NCBI GenBank assembly: GCA_016987375.1
Contig: PJRA01000263.1
Location: 4,479,319 to 4,543,318, forward strand
Length of the DNA stretch: 64,000 bases
Reading direction: 5' to 3'
Source: Brachionus koreanus
Lineage: Eukaryota > Rotifera > Eurotatoria > Ploima > Brachionidae
Part shown: in pieces, positions 23,424 to 36,867 of the stretch
How positions within the stretch are numbered: the first letter of the stretch is position 1
How the letters are laid out: every line of letters starts with the position of its first letter
Notes under the pieces: generated by a model
Databases searched by the model: none
Seen by the model: only the letters and a program-made list of their open reading frames with translations
Told to the model about the DNA's origin: nothing
Made by a program: the position numbers and the translations under genes

Positions 23424-26400
23424 TTTTGACCAATTTGAATCTGAATTCTATGTTATTTCAATACTATTTAATTATTTTAAATAACCATCTTGTTTAGCAT
23501 GTACAAAAAACGACTTTAACAATGTAGGATCAATTGGATATTTGTTTTAACTATAATTTCAATTTATTTTAAATATTTTATAGCAAGAATATTATATTTT
23601 CTAAATAAAAAAAAAATAATTAATTGATTTTATTTTCGTGTTAGAACAAAAACACGGAAAAATTTAGCCGTAATTTAATACATGTGTTAAGAAATAAATG
23701 GATTAATGAATAGACACTGGCTCTATGTTTAGCTTACATTTTCATAGTTAAAAACGTTCTAAGCCTTGTTGCTTAAATAGCTTGATATAAATTTAAATTA
23801 TTCGATGGGTGTTTTTATTAAATTTTTGTACAATTTTTAAAATAATAGGATTCATGCTTGCATGTTAAATAAGAGTTTTAATTAAATATTCAAAGAAGCT
23901 TCTAAAAAAATTAAAGATAATTAAAAAATTATTATTAAACTAGTTAATTGAGAAAAATAAAAATAAAAATGAAACTTATCTGTTATTAGTCACAGCATCC
24001 GTGCCGTTTCTTTTCCGATTATGCAACTCATTTCTAAAGGGTCATATAATTTTGAATTAGAATAAAGTAGAAAAAAGATTAATTTTCCGTTTATCGATTT
24101 TCTTCCTTAATTCAGCTAAATGATTAATTTCCGCGAATTATAAATTATCTTTAATTTAATGCTTCGGGTTCGAAAAAAAATGTTAAGAAAAATATATCAT
24201 CAATCTGCAAAGCTCTTATCGCTTTTAAACATAGCTAGCTATTAAATCGATGGTTATGCAAAGTTTGAGAAAAAACTAATTTGAAAAAAATTACTTACAA
24301 ATATTTGAGTAAAAAAATAGGACGAAAAATACAATTTATTTCACTAAAAAAAAGTTTCTGGTCTAAATTATACTTATCGTACTATTTGCTAATTTTAGAA
24401 AAAAAAGTTACTCAAGACACTTAACAAACTTAATCTAAACGATTTGTTAAATTTTTAAAATTTTAACTCAAAAAAATAATGAATTTTTATAAAAGTATTT
24501 TGAATAGTTTGATAAGATTGAATTTTATTTTTGTAAAAAATTGTGTCATAACTTTCAATTTGAATTTTGAAATATTAAATTTTTCAAATAATAAAATTAC
24601 AACTATTTAATAATTAATTACATTTAATCGCAAATTGATATTTACAAGTTTTTTTTCTAAAATTTCTCTAGTTTTTAATTACATGAAAATTATAAAATTT
24701 CTTTTTCAAAAACTAAAAGCTCCAATATCACCGAGTTTAAAAAATATGGGCCATTTGAATGCTAGCAAGCTTCGAAATATTAGCTACAGCAAAATGATAT
24801 ATTTTCTTAAGCTAAAAATCAGTGTCTTTTGATGGGACAATCCTAAAGATAAAGGCTCTGATCAATAGATTTTATTGATGCATTTCTAATTGAAGCTTTC
24901 AAGACCAGATTTGATCAAGTCTGTTCAAATTAGATCTATCTAAAAAAACTATTCACTTATTAAATTATAATCATAAAAATATTTAAATGTATCTTCGGAT
25001 AATACTCAACTAAAGAGCATTAAAATAATTTAAAAAATTATAATTTAAACAAGATATACAAAAATTGTTGGTGTCATGTCTAATTAACAAATGAGAAAAA
25101 TTGTATAATTAGAAATTATAACAAAAAAAAAGAAATATTAAATTAAATTTTTGAATAAAATTTTGTGACTATAAATCAATAATCACTGAATCGAAAGGTC
25201 TAAGGTAAATCACGACATTTAAACATAAAACACTGTGATCGAGCACTTAAATAGTGCCCACTTAGTCAAACGAGACTATTATTAAAATTTGATCTTTTAA
25301 GAAATTAATTACACTTGTATTGTTATTTCCTCATATGTCTACAAAATATAAAATATTCCGAGCATTTGTCACTACAGGAAAAAACTGGAATATTCAATAA
25401 AACACTCAATTGCCTTTATTCAATGTATTTGCAATAACTGTTTTCTATTTAGGACGCTGTCAATTGGAATATTTTGATTCAAAATAAGCGGCCATTAGCT
25501 AAAATTAGCAAAAAATAAATAAAATAATTTTGAATTATTTGAATGCTCGACTTCTCATCAAAAATTTTCCCAGGAAGCTTAAATCCAATAAGGCCTGAAT
25601 TAAATTTGTGAAAACCTAGACTTTTGATTTTTGAAATGGCCACAAAGTAGATTAAAAATCGGCAATAGAAGCATATTTTGCGTTGGATTATTTCTAAGCT
25701 TACCTACCTTAAAATTTCAAAATTTTTAAATAATATTAAACAAAAGATTTGTTTACTTATTGCATTGAAGCACAAATAGATAAAATTTGAAGTCGAAAAT
25801 TGCTTTCTTTTGGCTTACTTAGACTTTTTTTTTAAAATAAATAACCCTAAATCCTCATATTTAAAATTTGGTCCAATAAATAAATAAACTAATCTTGTGC
25901 TCTTTTAGGGTTGTTGAAATTAACTATTGAGAAGTATTCACGAAATAGAGGCAAACTCAGAAGCAACGTTGCAATTCAATTACAATTCTAAAACAAGATA
26001 CAGAATCACCTTATATATTTTGTTATTGTTAAAATTAATTAGTTAAAATTTCCATGACTCGGATAGGCTTGAAGAAACCTGCGCTTAAACCAAGTGCTTT
26101 CCGAAATAAAGCCGAGTTGTTTTAGTTTTGAGCATGAACACAACTGATTATGATAGAATAGTTAGAGTATTTTGAAAAAAGTTCAATTAATCATTTCAAA
26201 CAATTTGTTCAGACGTGATCACTGAATCGAGAGAAAAATACAAAAACAAAATTGATCGTCTTAAATAGCTAAATTTAGAAAAAAAATTTCTATCGGTATA
26301 AACATTTTTTGTTTTTCCCACTTTTATCTGATCATCCTTTTTAAATCAAACCCATTCTGTTTTTTTTTTAAGTAAATTTTAATTTAAATTTGCAAATGTG

Positions 26401-29400
26401 CTAAGTATTTGTCTTAGTTAAAAAAAATTGACCAAAAATAATTAATTTATATTTTTTGCTCACATAAATTCAATAAATAAAAAAATACGGATAATTGAAT
26501 TAAATAAATTATTTCTACATTTTATTTATATATTATTAAATTTCAAACACTTTTATAGAAATAGTAAAAATCAGAATTTCACTTGAGCATTATTGATTTA
26601 AATCAATAAACTTTAAAATAAACAAAAAACTTCAATTAAGCAAAAAATCTAATCTTTTTTGCTGAGTCAGCCGAAATTAAAACTAATTAACTCACACTAA
26701 ATAATTTTTTAAATAAAAATTTTATGTTAAAATTTTTCAATAAAACAAAATCTTAATAATTAAGTCTATTTTTATTTTAGATTCAAGAAAAAATGTTCAC
26801 TTAAGCGCTCATTTTTCAAACGAATAATTCACGCTTTTTCTATTTAAAAATAAAAACATCATTCAAATTACGCCTAGAAATTTATCACTAAAACATTAAT
26901 TAAAATTAGCTTTCCTGCTTATTTTTGAACTTTTCCCAAGAGAATCAATAGAAAGAAAATATTGTTCCGGTGATCTGGAGCTTAGCTAATCAAATTTCTA
27001 CACCTATCAAAGTCGAGGCATGGAGTCGAGTTCCTGATGTGCAAAATAATTTACCGTTGAATATCATTCTTTTTTCAAAATTACATAATAATTCTGATTT
27101 AACAGTATAATTTGAATAAAAATCTTAAACAAAATAAAATAAAATTTAACTGTCCTTAAATTTTAGGCTTTATTCTAGCTAATAATTTTCTATAACCTGA
27201 TATTAATTTAAAATTGATGGTTTATCTTATAAAAAAAAAATTTTTACCGATCTGGATTTGAAAAATAATTGTGTTTTTTTTTTAAATCAAATTAATAGAG
27301 AAATATTATGTAACTAAATAGGTTTGTGATGAAATTATTGAAATTGATCAGGATTAAATTTATGCGTTAATAAGCAAATAAAGAAAAAATTGGATTTAAA
27401 TTAAATTTTAAGCGTTCAAGATAATAAACAAGTACTTAGTCAAATTTCAGATAATAATCTATTTTAAATAAATAATGACCACTTGGTTTAGTTTAAATAA
27501 ATTAAAACTAACTGTCCCTGGTTGTTTATCAAAAATTATGTTTTTGAAGATAACAAAAGCACACAACTTCTGGCTTAAAACTTTACTCATTAAAATCTGA
27601 ATTACTTCAAGGATTGTTTTTCTTATCTTGAGTCCAATTTTCTAAGAGATAAGTTATTTTTCAAAATAAACATTAATCAAATTACAAATGAGAATATAAT
27701 AGAAAATATTTAGTTAAGATAAAATTCCATTTATATTTTTGTTTCCATCCACAACTAATCAATTCTTGGTCATTTTTAAATAGTTCTCAATCTTAATTAT
27801 CTTGTTAAAGCTGTAAATAAATCAACCAATTTTTTTTTTAGTAAATTAAGTACTAGAATAGAAATTATTCATAGGCGTCTGGCTAATTTAAATGATAAAT
27901 GGATAGCTCAGTATTAGAAAATAGTATTTTGATAATTTGACTGAAAAGTTTTTCTAAATTGAATTACTCGTTGGTTAACTTTAGATAAATTTAGAAATAT
28001 TTAAAAAAATTTTTTTATTAAAAAATTAAAATTTATAAAGATAATATTAATGCGTCTATTTAATTAAACAAAGTTTCTTTGTTACCTTTCTTTATAGGTC
28101 TAATTTAAAAAATCAAAATGAAAAGTTTATTTTCTTCATTTTTTTTTTAAATTTGCCAACATATTCGACTTGAATTTTAAAAAGTTAAAATAGCCTCAAA
28201 ATATACAAAAAAGTATCAATAGTAAAACAGCTTTTATAATTTGTTTTTTTGATTTTATCTAAATTATTTTTTTGAAAATTATCCCTTGCTTTCTGTCGAA
28301 AAAGTAAAAAATCGGGTTAAAGTTAAATAAAGTTTATAATAATTAGTTTATATAGTTAATAGTTATAATTAGTTTTTTTCCATGAATAAAAATTTTAAGT
28401 ACATGTCCTTTTAAAAAAAAAAACTTAATAAATTAGATTAAATTTATTCTTCATATCGTAACACAAACTATTTACAAAAGTTTTTTTTTATTGACTTAGA
28501 AAAATAATTTTTAAAAAAGCTTATATATAATAAAATTACTTTTTTGATTTAATCGATTTTCTCAGCTTTACAAGAAAAGTGTTTGATTAAACAATCTACT
28601 AAAAAAAAACACAATTACTTGGTTTAAAGTAATTTTTTATCTGAGAAAAAATTAAAACAAAAATTTTGAGATAAGATCTGTTGATTAAAAACGATTACTA
28701 GATACTAAAACTATTCTTAGCTTTCATTCTATGAGACCCCGAAATCAACTAAAAAGTTAATTTTACTTTATTCTTATCATTTTAGCTATATTAGTTAATG
28801 ACACTTTTGAAAGGCCAACAGATAAAGTGAAGTATTCAATAAATATTTGCCACAATGAGTGTTTCTGTTGTAATTAAAAAATATATTTGCACCTAGATCT
28901 CGATCGGACGGACGCAACAAAAAGCTCATTAATTCACTCTGAATAGCTTGCGTTCGGACTGAAAAAAAAATAGCGAAATACCCCGACGATTGATTATTCT
29001 TTTATTTGCATTTTATTTGAATGATTGCTGTCAATTTGTGGTAAGAAGTCAATAAATCAAATAAACTGATAGATCAAGATGCCTGAGAAAAAAATCAATC
29101 AAAAATTTAAAATTTAATCAAAAAAAATTTAAAATGTTAATTACTGAAACGGTCTAATAAAACATAAAAACAAATGCTAATTTTTAGAAATTTAATTCTT
29201 TATTCATGTCTAATATTTTTGATCTTTTTAACAAGTTCATAAACTTAAATTTTAGATACTCTCTAGACATTTTAATAAATACAACTGTCCAAAATAACAA
29301 TCAAAAATCGAAGGTCACAAAAAGGCGATTCGATTATAAATAAGCAAAATAAACCTGATGTTTTCTTTTTCTTTTAAATACGGTTCGCTAAATAAAGCAA

Positions 29401-32400
29401 TAATTGCTGTTAAATGCAATCATCTTGAAAAAAAAAATTTTATACTAAATTTCTTCTCCATTATTTGAGAGTAAATTTATTTTCTTTTCAAACGGATATT
29501 ACACTAAGTCAACAAATGTTATATTGACTAAATTTATTTAAGTAAAGTAAAGTAACTGATAGGTGTTTTAATAAGCTATTCAAAACTTATGATCAAATTA
29601 TTGATATAATAAAAAAGGAAATGGATCAATTAAAATAACATTTACTTGCTAAATAATTTATGTTTTTTTCAAAAAATTGAGATTGATACCGTACATTTAG
29701 ATAAGAAACAAAAAAAAAAATTCATGGTTTATTGTTTTTAGGCAATGAACTGATGAAATCTAGATTTTAAAAATTAACACCGAACTGGTTTTGATAAAAA
29801 ATTCATAAAGAAAAAAATTAACTGAAGAACTCTTTTTGGTGATTTAAGTATTTTATTATCAAAAATTCTAAGATTAAAAATAGACTTTCATTCGAAATTG
29901 TTAGTTTATGTAAATATTTCTAATAAGAGACCACAACGAGAAAATGAGGTCATTTCATTTTTTCCAAAATCCTCTTTTATTTGAACTATTCGCTTTTAAT
30001 TAAGTGGCCAAAATATTTCAAAATAAAAAATACCTATTTTACTCAGGACAATTACATATATCAGCCACTTTTGAGCTATTTGATTATGCGAACAGTTATT
30101 AACTCCTCAGACTAAAAAGCATCTTTTCAAATCTCCAATGAACAATTTTTCAGATTTTAATTATACTTAACTAATTGAAATTAAAAGAAAATTTCGACTT
30201 AAAACACATCATATCACTTAAGAAATCTAGAAAAACAATTCGTAAGGGTTCTATTTGGTCAATATTAAGACTTGTATCATCTTCTAGAATCTAATCTTGT
30301 CTGGCTTAAGATTAAAGTTAAATAAAAATTTATAAAACAAATTTTTGATTTAGATTTTTGTTTTACAGACCGTTTTATTGACTTTTTATCCTTTAGAGCT
30401 CAAAGTTTATATTAAAAAAAAACACTTAAAATAAAATCAGACAAAATATGATTTTGTTTTAAAATTCTTACAGAAATAAAAATATGATTTTTTAAACAAA
30501 GTCTATTTTAATCATAAAAAAAGTTTTTTTGTGTTTAAATAATTAAAGACATTTTTTTTAAAAAACTCGAATTTTATCAATTTCTAAAATTAAAACTAGT
30601 CTAGCTTATTACAAACAAAAAATTCAAACTGATAATTTATTTCTATTTGGTAGATTGTTTCAATGACTTTTTAAGAATAAATTTTAGTATCGTTAATAGC
30701 TGGTTGATTCAATCGATAACAATTGTGTCCTAAATTAGTGATTGTGTGCCCTGGTGCAAAAGATTTTAGTTTTTTGTTAAATCTACAGTCTAGCAACGAA
30801 TTTAAAACACCAAGATGAAGTAAAAAATGGCTCAATTAAACACCTACGGCTATTTAAGCTCACGCCATTATGTGGTTAAAGCAGTTATTTAAGACAATAA
30901 AGTAACAAGATAAAATCTGATTCTAGCTAAGCTCAATGTTGGTGACTGACTTAAGCATAATTAAAATTTCAGCCTTATTGTTAAATATTCAATGTGCATA
31001 AATTTTTTTTTTTAAAGTTAAATCTAAATCTAAAATTAAGAATATTTGAAAAATAAAAAAGCTTTTAAGGAATGAATTTCTTAACATTCATTCTTGAAAA
31101 GTTGAATGATAAATGACGAAGAAAATTAAGCCAGAAAAAACCGATGAGCCTTAATGTAATGATTAGTTCTAGAAGCTTAACTTTTTATCACTAAAAAATG
31201 GAAGTGTTTGATTCATTATCACTTTTTTATTGACCGATTAATCTTTTTCAGACTGCCATGGGTGAATTAATTTAGCTTGAAAAAAAATTTAATATAATTA
31301 AAGAATATTGATAAACATTAATCAAAATCAAGAAAGCAGAGCTAGGAAGAAAGTTAGCTTTCAATTTTTCTTTAAAATTTTAAGCTATCTGAAAAATATA
31401 AACTAAAATTTAGCCAAAATTAGTTGAAAATTTAGACACATTAAAATTTTAGATCAAATTACATTTTTTTTATAAATTTGATATAAAGAATATTTTATAA
31501 ACATAATCTCATTAAATCTCTAATTTTATCAAAGGCTATCGTTTTTTTTTTCAGACTGAATTACAAGATAATTTGTGGTCAAATTATTTAGTTGTTCTCA
31601 TCTTGAATAAGCTTAGTCATCGATACTTACTTACGTATTAAGTAGCTGGTAAAATTTCCTTAAATTACTTTATTTTGTTTATTAATGGCAGAAACTAATA
31701 ATATCAAGAATTGAAATTTGTCTATCTTAAATTAAATAAAATAACAGAAATTTCTGGAAGAAATATTATTCTAATAGTTTATAAAATATTAAAATAGATT
31801 AGACAAAACCAAAGTATTCTCAAATATATCTTATTGCAAGGACTATGCCTTCTCCATTCCACCTATAAAAAACTTTGGCCACGTCTGAACCTGTTCTCAA
31901 TTAAAATATCGAGAACCAATCTACAAGTCATACTAGAAAATAAACATTGTTGTGGATGTAATCCAAATATAAACAAAAAGTGATATTTTACCATTTAGAT
32001 TTTTAATTAAAATTGAGAGTGATATTTGATTTTTTATTAGACATACAACTTAATTTGTAGAGCATAACTGTATGAAGTCAGTAACTAGCAAATACTCTAT
32101 CGACAAAATAGATCAACTAAACAATGACCAAAGATAATATTTTCTTAAAAATTATAAGTCTTTATTTTATCAAGAATAAACAAATTTAGGAGGCTAATGA
32201 AACACTTCATTCTTTTATTTTCAAGTTGAAATTTATTTTTTTTAATAAAATAAAGACCAATTTTGAATCGATACCTATGATTGCTAAATAGAAAATAATT
32301 GAGAAATTGAATTGGATCCGTTGCTCAGAGAGCTATTTACTTAAGCCTTTGAGTTAAAAAAGGACTTAATGGAATTAGCCTCCAATTTAATTGACTATAA

Positions 32401-35274
32401 AAAAAAGCTTAAGCTGATTATTGATCCGTACTTAATTACCATCAATCTCACTACTTTAAACCGGAAAATAATCACGGTTAAAAAATCGCTTCCAAATTTT
32501 TTTTTTATTTTTGAACTAAATTTAAGAAAAACTAAAATAAAAATTCTATGCTAAATCGTCTGCTTATTTTAAAATGTATTTAGAAAAATAATTAAAAAAA
32601 ATCAAAGCTTTTAGAATTATTGAACTTATCAAAAAAATTTGTTCAGTTTTGGATTTAAAAAAAAATGTTTGTTTATTTTTTTGATTGCAATGTACTACCG
32701 AAAATGTCTCATGGGGCCAAAACTAGCAAAAATTTAGATAAAATCAAGCAAATCTCTTCAGTCAATATGGCTAATTCAAAATTAATCTCGACAATAATAG
32801 ACCAAGAATAAAACAAGTTGATTTTTTGCTAATCCTCTTAAGATTGAAGTCAAAACTTTATTAAAACAAAATCAACGTCTCGTATCTTATTCTAAGCAAA
32901 TCATATAATAATGATCAGCTTGTGAATGTTTAAGATAAAATATTCTTTAATACTTTATTAAAAAAATATTAGGTCTAGCATTAAACAGACTTGCTTTTCT
33001 TTTTTTAGGGCCATTTATACAATCAAAATTGTAATTTATTTTTCTATAACAAATACTATGCATATTGTTGTCTTTTATGAGGAAAATCGAGTAGTTTTGT
33101 TCTAAGAAAACAAAACTAATATATTAGCTTTCAAATGCCAACCATATCTGTTGTAATAAACCGATATTTAATATCGAGTCTGACTTGTCTAAAAATTATA
33201 TTACAAAAAAACGAATTCCGCTCGGACCTTATATAAACAAAAATGCATACACAAAAAATTCCGTTTTATTAATTAAAATTTTTGCTGACAAAAAAGTAAC
33301 AAAACAATATACAATTACATTTACAAGATACACATCATGACCTATACACAAATTGCTGTACAACATGCCGTGAAACAATACAAACCAAGTTGCTGAGTGT
33401 TACTAAGTTGCTAGCTTAGTTCATTTGAATATTAGTTTCTGACCAAATGGCATTTATTTGATCGTCTACAGAGATAGCAAAATTTATTTAATGAATTCGA
33501 GAGTAATTGTGTATGTGTTTTTTTTTCTAATTTGAAATTGTTAAAGATAATAATTAGGACTATAAAAATTTGTCATTTCCGAATTGTTTGAAAATTTTTC
33601 ATTCATATTTTTAAAAGTTTTTTGTGCGTGCCAAATGTTTTTGTTTAGAGTCATTTGGACAATTGTTATTTGATTGTAAACTCAAGTATTTAGGCATTAG
33701 TTAAAATTGTTGTAGCAATTTTGATCAAGTGGAGATTTTCAGTTGTGAAAACAAGCTTGGATTCCTACAGGTCTCGTTTCGGAAAAGTATGAAAAATAAC
33801 ACTCAAGCTAATCCAATCTTTTGATGATGGTGTTTTTAAACAATTGGTTGCTAGATCTCTTGCTTGCTTTTTATAAACAATAAAAAATTTTCAAATTATG
33901 CCTTGCAAAAATTTTGCTTAAAATTAAACTCTATAAATTTTTAAAGAATACGCTCTTACATTTAAGATGTATTAGAAAACTTAATTTCTAATTGCTTTAT
34001 AATTTAGCTTTATTAAAAAAAAAAGAATTTTCATCGTTCACATAAACATTATTTCCAAGGAACAGCTTGTTTCCAAAATATAATAAACTATGTAAAAAAA
34101 TCTATAAACTTAATAATAAAATTTTAAATATTTTGTTCTCAATTTTCCAACACATTTTATTTTTATGTCAATCAAGCTACAAATTTGTTTTATTTTTCTC
34201 TTAATCTCAATTACAAATCAGTTACACAATACCAAAGCTATATTCTTAAACTCAAAAATTTTTTTTTCAAAAATTAGAATTTTAAATATGGGCATTTTTT
34301 ATTTCTTGCAATTTATTTCCAAAAATTTGCTTCAATTTAACATTTAAATCAATAAAGTTCTAATGTTTATAATTTAAAGCTAATAAATATTGATTTAAAC
34401 TAATGTAAACAGAATTTTAGTTTACCTTTTCAAATATAAAAGTTTTTAAATATAAAAAAATTAAAGGCGCATTTCAATTTTAAAAAGCAATTAGTTAGGC
34501 AAAAGTTTTGTTTACTGTTTAATGAAAAAATTAATAAAAATCATATGACCTTTTGTTATTTAGTTGAAACAACTAATTTCTAGTAAATTTTATTTGCTTT
34601 AAACTAACCATCTAAAAAAGTTGATTTTTATTTTTTTAAAGGTTTTATTTATTTTAAAAATACAAACATTTAAAAGCAATTTTAAACAAAATAAATAAAT
34701 ATTAATAAAAGAACTTTCAACATTTCAAAATCAATCACCTAAGTTTAATCAATCAATATTAGCTATTCTTAAAACAAGAAAGAACGGTCTTAATAAAGTG
34801 TGTTATAATTTAGAGAAATTTTTTTTAATTTTAAAAGTAGGCGCTTGGAATATAAATTGGTCGTTATGTATTTACATTTTTCTATATTTCAAATAAACAG
34901 AAAAAAATTAATTTTAGTTTGGCATTTTTAATTAGTTCTTGGTAAGTTGGATTAATTGCTCGTTCAATAAAAGTGTTTTTAAAGACTTAGAATCTAAAAT
35001 AATCTAAAAAATACATTTCAAATTTAATATGGCTGGCAATAGATTTGAACTCATAATAACTAATAATTATAATTTTCATTGTTAAAACTTATCAATTGTT
35101 AAAGCTTACTTTTTTAAAAACTAAAAAAAAAGTCGATGGCAATTAATAATAAAGGAATCTGAGTTTTTTTTTTTTTGTTTCAAAATAAAACGCCAATATT
35201 TTTTTTGTCTTCAAAAATTGCCTCAAACAAGACCAAATAATAATAATAGCTAAATTTTTGTTTTTAGCAAAATT
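23424..35274. other. 11.8-kb non-coding desert between divergent genes
   Basis: This stretch separates the semaphorin start (minus) from the start of the 35.3-kb gene (plus), so it is the 5' flank of both. It is very AT-rich with many homopolymer runs. No exon, tRNA or TE coding remnant was recognised on either strand. A few less AT-rich islands stand out: about 24720-24930, 26050-26150, 26960-27060, 28890-28990, 31840-31960 and 33220-33480. They are candidates for regulatory elements or unrecognised non-coding transcripts, but nothing more can be supported. Confidence 0.55.
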
Positions 35275-36867
35275 ATGGAATCAGTTGATCCACGTAGTTA
35301 TTTTAAAGAAATGAACAAATTGAATTCGGATGGTCTATCCGAACAATCAATGAACTCAGTCGATAGTTTATACAAAAATCGACCAATGACTCGTGGCTTT
35401 CTTAGCGAATATCAGCATTCTTATTTTACTCTTCCTAAAGAAAGAATAAGATATTGTTCAGCTAGACCTAAAGACTCGGTTAGCTTTGTAAACAAAAGTG
35501 TAATTCAAGAATCGTTTATCTTGGAAAACATATCCAAAAAGAATGTCAATGAAAAAAATCAAAATTCAACCAACAGGTACGTAAAATAAATGTAATAGTT
35601 GATTGTCTTATTTTCTCTTAGCTGGTATAAAGACGACTACACGTATTATGGAAATCAAACCCTTAACAAATCTTACGATGAAAATTTAAACATGGAAGAA
35701 AAGTCTGTAAATCCGTACAAGAAAGACTATGTCAAAAATTTTGAAGAAATGAACAATGGTCTAGTCGATAATTATTCTTTGACCAAAGGAGGCACCCTTC
35801 TTCAATTGAAAAATGGCTTAAGAAATACAAACAGATCGAAAATCCATTTTAGTAGTCAATCAAATTTGCCAATCATACCTCGAAATCATGACTTAAGGTC
35901 TGTGTGGATTCCTAAAAAATTTGAAGGCCGGAACATGTTTGCATCCCATATTGATAGTATGATTTTCCCTGACAAATCGGAGTAAATTTTCAATTAGAAA
36001 AAAATTTTAAAGATTCATTTTTTTTTTTTAGGAAAGATGCAGATGCTTCATTTATTAATAAAAACTACAGCAGTGAATCAAAAAAATCATTTGAAAAACC
36101 GCCTTATGACAGATTTGACAAATCAGTGGTAACTTTGCATTTTTTTCTCAAAATCCTCAAATCCTCAATCCTCAAAATCAATTAACTAAAGAATTTAGAA
36201 AAAATTATTTTTAAACAGACATACATAGAAAATTAAATTATAATCAAACTTTTAAAAGTCGAAAGAACCCCTAAATCAGCATATTTAGGCTATGTTTAGG
36301 CATTTAATCGACGAAACAACAATTTTTTAGAATTGCTGATAGCATCAAAATCATATTGTGGCAAAATATATTGCTAATAACAAATTTTTCTTTCAAAATT
36401 TTCAAAAGTCTAGCAAAAGTCAAATCCTTTTAAAAATCAATTTTTAAGGAGATTTTTTGATATGATAAATCCCAAAAAAAAACAAGAAAATGTAAAAATA
36501 CATGTTTAAATTGAAAAAAATCATTTAAGCTATGCGTTCATTTTCTTCCTACATTTTACCACTTTAAATTTTAGTATTTTTATTTTATTTACTTTAATTA
36601 AAGAAATATGTAATGAATTATGAAAATAAATATGTTCCATCTGTGAGATGGTATCCTCCTCCGCAAAAAGAATTTGCCGCACCGCATCAACATGCCAAAG
36701 ACGATATTTTTGATAGCAAATCGATTTACCAAGCTGATTTCGAAAAACCCATTCCAACACATACTGAGAAGCTTATCAAGCCTTTCTCTGGAGATGAAAT
36801 ACAAAAAAAATTAGAAAAATTAAATGACAGAAGAACTGAAATCAATTCTATTTTGGCACAGAGCTAA
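35275..36867 (+). CDS. Unidentified four-exon protein, possible axonemal/microtubule-associated
   Basis: Exons 35275-35576, 35622-35981, 36032-36128 and 36604-36867 join in phase and give 340 residues. All junctions are GT-AG and the first two introns are only 45 and 50 nt. No enzymatic motif, signal peptide or membrane segment is visible. The protein is rich in Ser, Asn, Lys and aromatic residues. It has short scattered motifs pairing tyrosine with D-F/D-Y, such as SWYKDDYTYYG, SIYQADFEKP and YVPSVRWYPPPQKEF, and a charged helical C-terminus (IQKKLEKLNDRRTEINSIL). This composition resembles microtubule-inner and SAXO-type ciliary proteins, but I cannot match it to a named family, so that role is only an inference. 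An acceptor-like TTTTTAG lies just before the ATG, so a 5' UTR intron is possible. A possible AATAAA lies at 37038-37043. Confidence 0.75.

Noticed and set aside
24635..24832. A 65-codon frame in the desert
   Set aside because: The composition is only slightly better than background and no homology or exon partner was found; the surrounding island is noted instead.
32369..34347. Short plus-strand frames of about 60 codons in the desert
   Set aside because: They are rich in I, L, F, K and N as expected from random AT-rich DNA, with no start context, splice partner or motif.
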